This document shows, one piece after another, positions 60,342-64,000 of a stretch of DNA of 64,000 nt (position 1 is the stretch's first letter; each line of letters begins with the position of its first letter). The notes beneath the pieces were generated by a model. That model did not search any database and had not been told where the DNA came from. It saw nothing but the letters and a program-made list of their open reading frames with translations. This DNA is from Macrostomum hystrix (taxonomy: Eukaryota; Platyhelminthes; Macrostomidae), in assembly GCA_950097015.1 (NCBI GenBank), contig CATNEN010000038.1, positions 18,114,001-18,178,000 of the forward strand, written 5' to 3'. The translations under genes were made by a program, and so were the position numbers.

Positions 60342-61679
60342 ATCGAAAGTATTGGATTTTATATAGTTGTATTTCGTAGAACTTTAAATAAAAACAAAAT
60401 GTATCCAATTAGGAACAAAAATATACCTAAATTTAATACCAAATACTAATACCAAAATACCTAATACCAAAATTTATATTTATATATAAAAAATATAAAT
60501 ATACAAAAAAAAATAAAAACTTGCATTTTAATTTTTTTTTGATACCCTAAATAAAATATAATTAAATTTAATTTATTTCTGAGCACTATGGAAAATGGTC
60601 GTTTCGTCTGCTAAATACTATGGCAAGACGAAATGGCGGCAGAACGACCACCCACAAAATCTCAAAGCCATTTATCATTTTTCAAGGTGCGAGTGGGAGT
60701 GATAAGGTGGTAGTGGAGGTTAAATTCAAATTCAAACCGTTAATTTAAATAACAGTTTAATTGACAATTTACTGCAATCGTGGTTTAGTTTGTTTTTGAC
60801 AAATTGGTATTTAAATTTAAGTACAGTTCGAATCGATCACAAAGTTCCAAACTTTGTTACGTTCAGATTTAAATTGCAGGAATATATGATTCCCACCGTA
60901 TGAAATGTTAATAGCATTTAATATTTGGAGAGGCCTCATGTTCTTTTCAATTGACGTACGAGGTATTTCTTATCATCATGGCGATATGTTCTTATTATCA
61001 AAAACAGCATATCGATTTGTCTGGTCGAAATATATCGGAAAAGCATGCCCCTAGTACGTCTCGCAATAGCTTCCGGGCCAAAATAATGTCTTCATCGATT
61101 ATTAGATTATTCATATAAAATAGTCTTTATTTCGGCTGGCAGAATGCCCTGGCAGAATAGCTTGGCTCATGAAGGAGTCATAAAAATAAGATTTTAGGTC
61201 ATACAATAGCATTGGCCACTATAAAGGCCCTTAATTTGTTTTGTATTCGTCTATTAAAGCGTCTTTGGACCCAAACTGCAGCTGGGACAGACGGAGGTCC
61301 CCTACTGTCAGGAAGTGAAATTTCTAGGTGTCCTCCTTGACGCCGATCTCTGCTTGAACAAACACGTAGACAACATGGCGAACACGTTCTGGGCCATTGT
61401 CATGCCCCTGCGCCGCATCGCCATGATCACCAAAATGAGCAGCGTCACTCTCAAGATGCTGTACAGGGCCTACGGTGAGAGTGCTCTCACCTACGGCGCC
61501 CCTATCTTGACTCTGATTTGCGTCACCAACCAGATCAAGATCCAAAACCTTGCTCTGCGCATCTGCTAGGGTGTGCCTTCTAACCTGAGCACTGAATACC
61601 TTCACAAACTGGCCGGGATGCCAATGCTCTCAGCCAGAGTCAAGCAGCTCGGTGTGGCCTGGCTGCTCAAGATGAGAGG
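60342..61679. other. Insert in the right foldback arm, flanked by a 43-bp direct repeat
   Basis: The arm sequence AACATTCTCCGCCATGCTGT and following (43 bp in all) is present at 60299-60341 and again at 61680-61722. Between them lies AT-rich DNA with poly-A-like runs (60480-60560) and a LINE fragment. Confidence 0.7.
61264..61679 (+). pseudogene. LINE reverse transcriptase C-terminal fragment (second family)
   Basis: EVKFLGVLLDADLCLNKHVD, MLYRAYGESALTYGAPILTL and, after a TAG at 61567, GVPSNLSTEYLHKLAGMPML form the region after the palm domain of Jockey/CR1-like non-LTR elements. Different family from the 5969-6671 copy. Truncated at both ends, with the 3' break exactly at the foldback arm sequence. 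Confidence 0.75.
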
Positions 61680-61820
61680 AACATTCTCCGCCATGCTGTT
61701 TCTGATTACAGTGCCATGCTGTTGCTGATTACGGTGCCATGCTGTTGCTGATTACGGTGCCATGCTGTTGCTGACAACACAACAGTGCCATGCTGTATGG
61801 AAAAACATGGCGCTTGATTT

Positions 61821-62144
61821 CGTAAACTTGCGCATCTTCCCTATAGCCTTCAATCAAGCAGCAGGCCTAAAGCGAAATTTTCACCTAAAGCGAAAATTCG
61901 GGGCAACGTTTTCCAGTGGATTTTGATGGGCCTATTCGATTGGAGCTGTCCGGAGTCCATTGGTTGCCTGGCAAAAGAGTTATGCCACAAAATAGAGTAT
62001 ATTTGCGAATAATCTAACTTAGGTATTCGCTCCTTATAGAAACTCTAAGACATTACGGTTTCTTTTTTGCTTAAAAATGAAGCCTTCCCAAAACTATATT
62101 TTAATAATATATTAAATTAATTAAAAAACCTTTATAATAAACTA
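61821..62144. other. Spacer right of the foldback-like element
   Basis: No feature recognised. Confidence 0.4.
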
Positions 62145-62650
62145 CGAGCAACAGCAGGCAAACTACAAGCAACATCAGGCAAACTACAAGCAACATCAGG
62201 CAAACTACAAGCAACATCAGGCAAACTACAAGCAACAGCAGGCAAACTACAAGCAACATCAGGCAAACTACAAGCAACAGCAGGCAAACTACAAGCAACA
62301 GCAGGCAAACTACAAGCAACATCAGGCAAACTACAAGCAACAGCAGGCAAACTACAAGCAACATCAGGCAAACTACAAGCAACAGCAGGCAAACTACAAG
62401 CAACAGCAGGCAAACTACAAGCAACAGCAGGCAAACTACAAGCAACATCAGGCAAACTACAAGCAACAGCAGGCAAACTACAAGCAACATCAGGCAAACT
62501 ACAAGCAACAGCAGGCAAACTACAAGCAACATCAGGCAAACTACAAGCAACATCAGGCAAACTACAAGCAACAGCAGGCAAACTACAAGCAACAGCAGGC
62601 AAACTACAAGCAACAGCAGGCAAACTACAAGCAACATCAGGCAAACTACA
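62145..62650 (+). repeat. 20-bp minisatellite, about 25 copies
   Basis: Unit AACTACAAGCAACATCAGGC, with ACAGCAGGC as the only common variant. Three units make 60 bp, so long frames are open on the minus strand (LLLVVCL and SLPAVAC repeats); not coding. Confidence 0.97.
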
Positions 62651-62652
62651 AA

Positions 62653-62750
62653 CGGGGTGAGTGGCAGAGCGGTTAACGCGTTTGCCTCTCGCGCCAAGGT
62701 CCCTGAGCTCGATTCCGCTGCGAGGCCACATTCATTTGGGGAAATTCACC
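62653..62750 (+). repeat. SINE-B head copy abutting the 20-bp array
   Basis: GGGGTGAGTGGCAGAGCGGT, TAACGCGTTTGCCTCTCGCG, CTGAGCTCGATTCCGCTGCG and CACATTCATTTGGGG: the best-preserved tRNA-like head of the family. It begins where the array ends. Confidence 0.85.
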
Positions 62751-63473
62751 AATTGATGTGCCATTGTAGGTTGCGGCCTGCATTAATTATTATTAATATC
62801 AGGAAAAGTAAAAGCGACAGCAAGCAAAGTTTAAAACCTGAAAAGCACCAATATTATACAGTGGAACGTGGCCAATATGATGGTCAAAAACCAAATTAAA
62901 ACAAATAAACAAAAGGCAAGTGAAGAACACAAAATTAAATTATTCATCCTTTGTCAAACCCTGAATGCAGTGATTTTATTTTTCCCTTGCACGGCGTCAC
63001 CGCAGGCTGTGGCTTGCATTGAATAATTTTCGGTTTAGACTGGATTCGGACTTCGCTACTCCCGTGTACTTTTACCAGCCCGTCCGAAATGTTACAGCAA
63101 TTAAAGCTAATAGCCCAATTCTGTTACTGTGTGGCACCTCGGGGCCTGGCGAGTTGCCAGGGCCTAATGAGAGTGTTTTTAGTTGCCATGCTGGCCCGAC
63201 CTTAGTCTAATCCTGTTTAGTTTTGAGTGATAAGGAAGTTGTGTAAAGTCAAGCAACAATTTTTTGTTCATATCAAGGGCAACATTAAATTCGCTAAATT
63301 ATATTTTTCCAGACTTTTTTACCACTAAAATAAAAAAAACATGAAAAACTAGCAAGATAACAGGCTTAGCTGTATGCATATAACTGAATGAAAATGTACA
63401 AGAGGAAAATGAAATAGCAAAGATGGAGTCATGCATGTGATTTTACGTGCAATGAAGTATGTCAGGTGAATAT
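62751..63473. other. AT-rich spacer
   Basis: No supportable gene. 63019-63210 is open for 63 codons on plus without motif or splice support. Confidence 0.4.
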
Positions 63474-63635
63474 TAGGGATGCCAACCGGTTAAAAAACCG
63501 GTTTAAAAAACGGTTTTTAGCAGGAAAACCGGTTCTAAAAAACCGGTTTTTGACGGTTTTTAATGAGTTTTTTTATTTTAATTATGTCTCACAGAGTCAC
63601 AATTTTTGCACTTTGGAGAAAAAATAACTAATGTA
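63474..63635. mobile_element. Terminal fragment of a second hAT copy
   Basis: Begins TAGGGATGCCAACCGGTT and matches the right end of the 57919-58936 element read in reverse: AACCGGTTTTTGACGG, then the ATGTCTCACAGAGTCACAAT and TGCACTTTGGAGAAAAAATA stretches. Similarity is lost after AACTAATG; the other end is absent from the window. Confidence 0.85.
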
Positions 63636-64000
63636 GTGTCAGCTTGTTTGCCCTTCTATTATTCAGTACTTATTTTTAGACGTGTTTTTGCTAAGAGTTC
63701 ACCCACGCCAAGCCGGGCCGGACCAGCTGGGGGAACGGACGCCCACCACCCCGCGAGCGCCACCCCTGGGCTACGGTCCCGGCCAATCAGCGAGCGACCC
63801 GGCCTCACTACCTGTCTACCCTCGGCAAGAAGCGACCCCGGGGCTCAGAACGGCGGTCGCAAGTCTACTGTGATTTGTCGCCTTGGCTCAAGCTACAGCC
63901 AGGCATCCACCTCGCCGATCGACCTAATTTGGGGTTAAAATGACTCTATATAACGAAGCGTGTTTTTTTAGTCCAAATTATCTATTTTTCTTCGCAATTC
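63636..64000. other. GC-rich unassigned sequence at the window end
   Basis: 63700-63930 is markedly GC-rich (CGGGCCGGACCAGCTGGGGG, CTACGGTCCCGGCCAATCAG) and then drops to AT-rich. Frames are open but no family is recognised; possibly part of another mobile element. Confidence 0.3.

Larger units (their letters stand above)
56781..61820. mobile_element. Foldback-like element with tandem-repeat arms (composite)
   Basis: Outer ends are inverted: CAAGCGCCATGCTTTTCCAT at 56781 and ATGGAAAAACATGGCGCTTG ending at 61820, both followed inward by ACAGCATGGCACTGT. The left arm then has the 23-bp array, ATTCTATATAGCATGGCGCC and GAACCTGGAGCAGATTTACC. The right arm has the inverse of all these (GGTGAATCTGCTCCAGGTT at about 60230, GGCGCCATTCTATATAGC at about 60263, array units at 60300-60341 and 61681-61790). 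Long inverted arms made of tandem repeats are the hallmark of Foldback elements. No clear target duplication found. A hAT element sits in the left arm and about 1.3 kb of other DNA in the right. Confidence 0.75.

Noticed and set aside
62655-62730. tRNA-Leu/Ser-like gene
   Set aside because: Same sequence occurs in several SINE-B copies and continues into the SINE body.
62101-62731. 198/199-codon minus-strand frames resembling membrane segments
   Set aside because: 20-bp array read through; the apparent hydrophobicity comes from CTGTTGCTTGTAGTTTGC.

Overview
The window looks like a piece of a metazoan nuclear genome: intron-rich genes with GT-AG splice sites, tRNA-derived SINEs, LINE fragments, DNA transposons and very many intronic minisatellites. 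Protein content (IFT122, a PPM1A/B-type phosphatase, an ADAMTS9/20 (GON-1)-type protease) says bilaterian animal. A lophotrochozoan, possibly a flatworm, is my low-confidence guess; nothing here fixes the phylum. All gene models below were built by hand from open frames, splice-site consensus, phase matching and remembered family motifs. No alignment was run.

Layout. 1-5405 (+): 3' part of IFT122 in ten coding exons, its N-terminal WD40 part lying outside the window. 5946-7330: 20-bp minisatellite broken by a twin-primed (5'-inverted) LINE. 7802-10319 (-): an unrecognised two-exon gene for a Ser/Gln-rich protein. 10.8-17.5 kb: four large minisatellites (56, 45, 34 and 24 bp units). 17786-20991 (-): a complete five-exon PP2C phosphatase whose introns carry two unrelated 41-bp arrays and a SINE. 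21.0-28.2 kb: AT-rich DNA without a supportable gene, with a 281-bp MITE. 28207-47689 (+): a complete-looking ADAMTS with signal peptide, prodomain, HExxH protease, 14 thrombospondin repeats and a GON domain in about 25 exons. A deleted Tc1/mariner-like element starts 19 bp after its stop. 50.6-53.9 kb: broken remains of a Polinton/Maverick (adintovirus-like) element with a PC4-like ORF, a chromodomain integrase and a capsid-like ORF, interrupted by an antisense LINE fragment. 54.1-55.7 kb: 20-bp satellite. 56781-61820: a foldback-like element whose inverted arms contain a 23-bp tandem array, with a nested hAT element, a LINE-containing insert and possible exons. 62.1-64.0 kb: another 20-bp array, a SINE, one end of a second hAT copy and unassigned GC-rich sequence.

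The three recognisable host genes are functionally unrelated (ciliary transport, phosphatase signalling, extracellular matrix proteolysis); nothing suggests an operon. The most notable part is the density of structured repeats: nested transposons with readable target-site duplications, and tandem arrays with higher-order duplication in most long introns.
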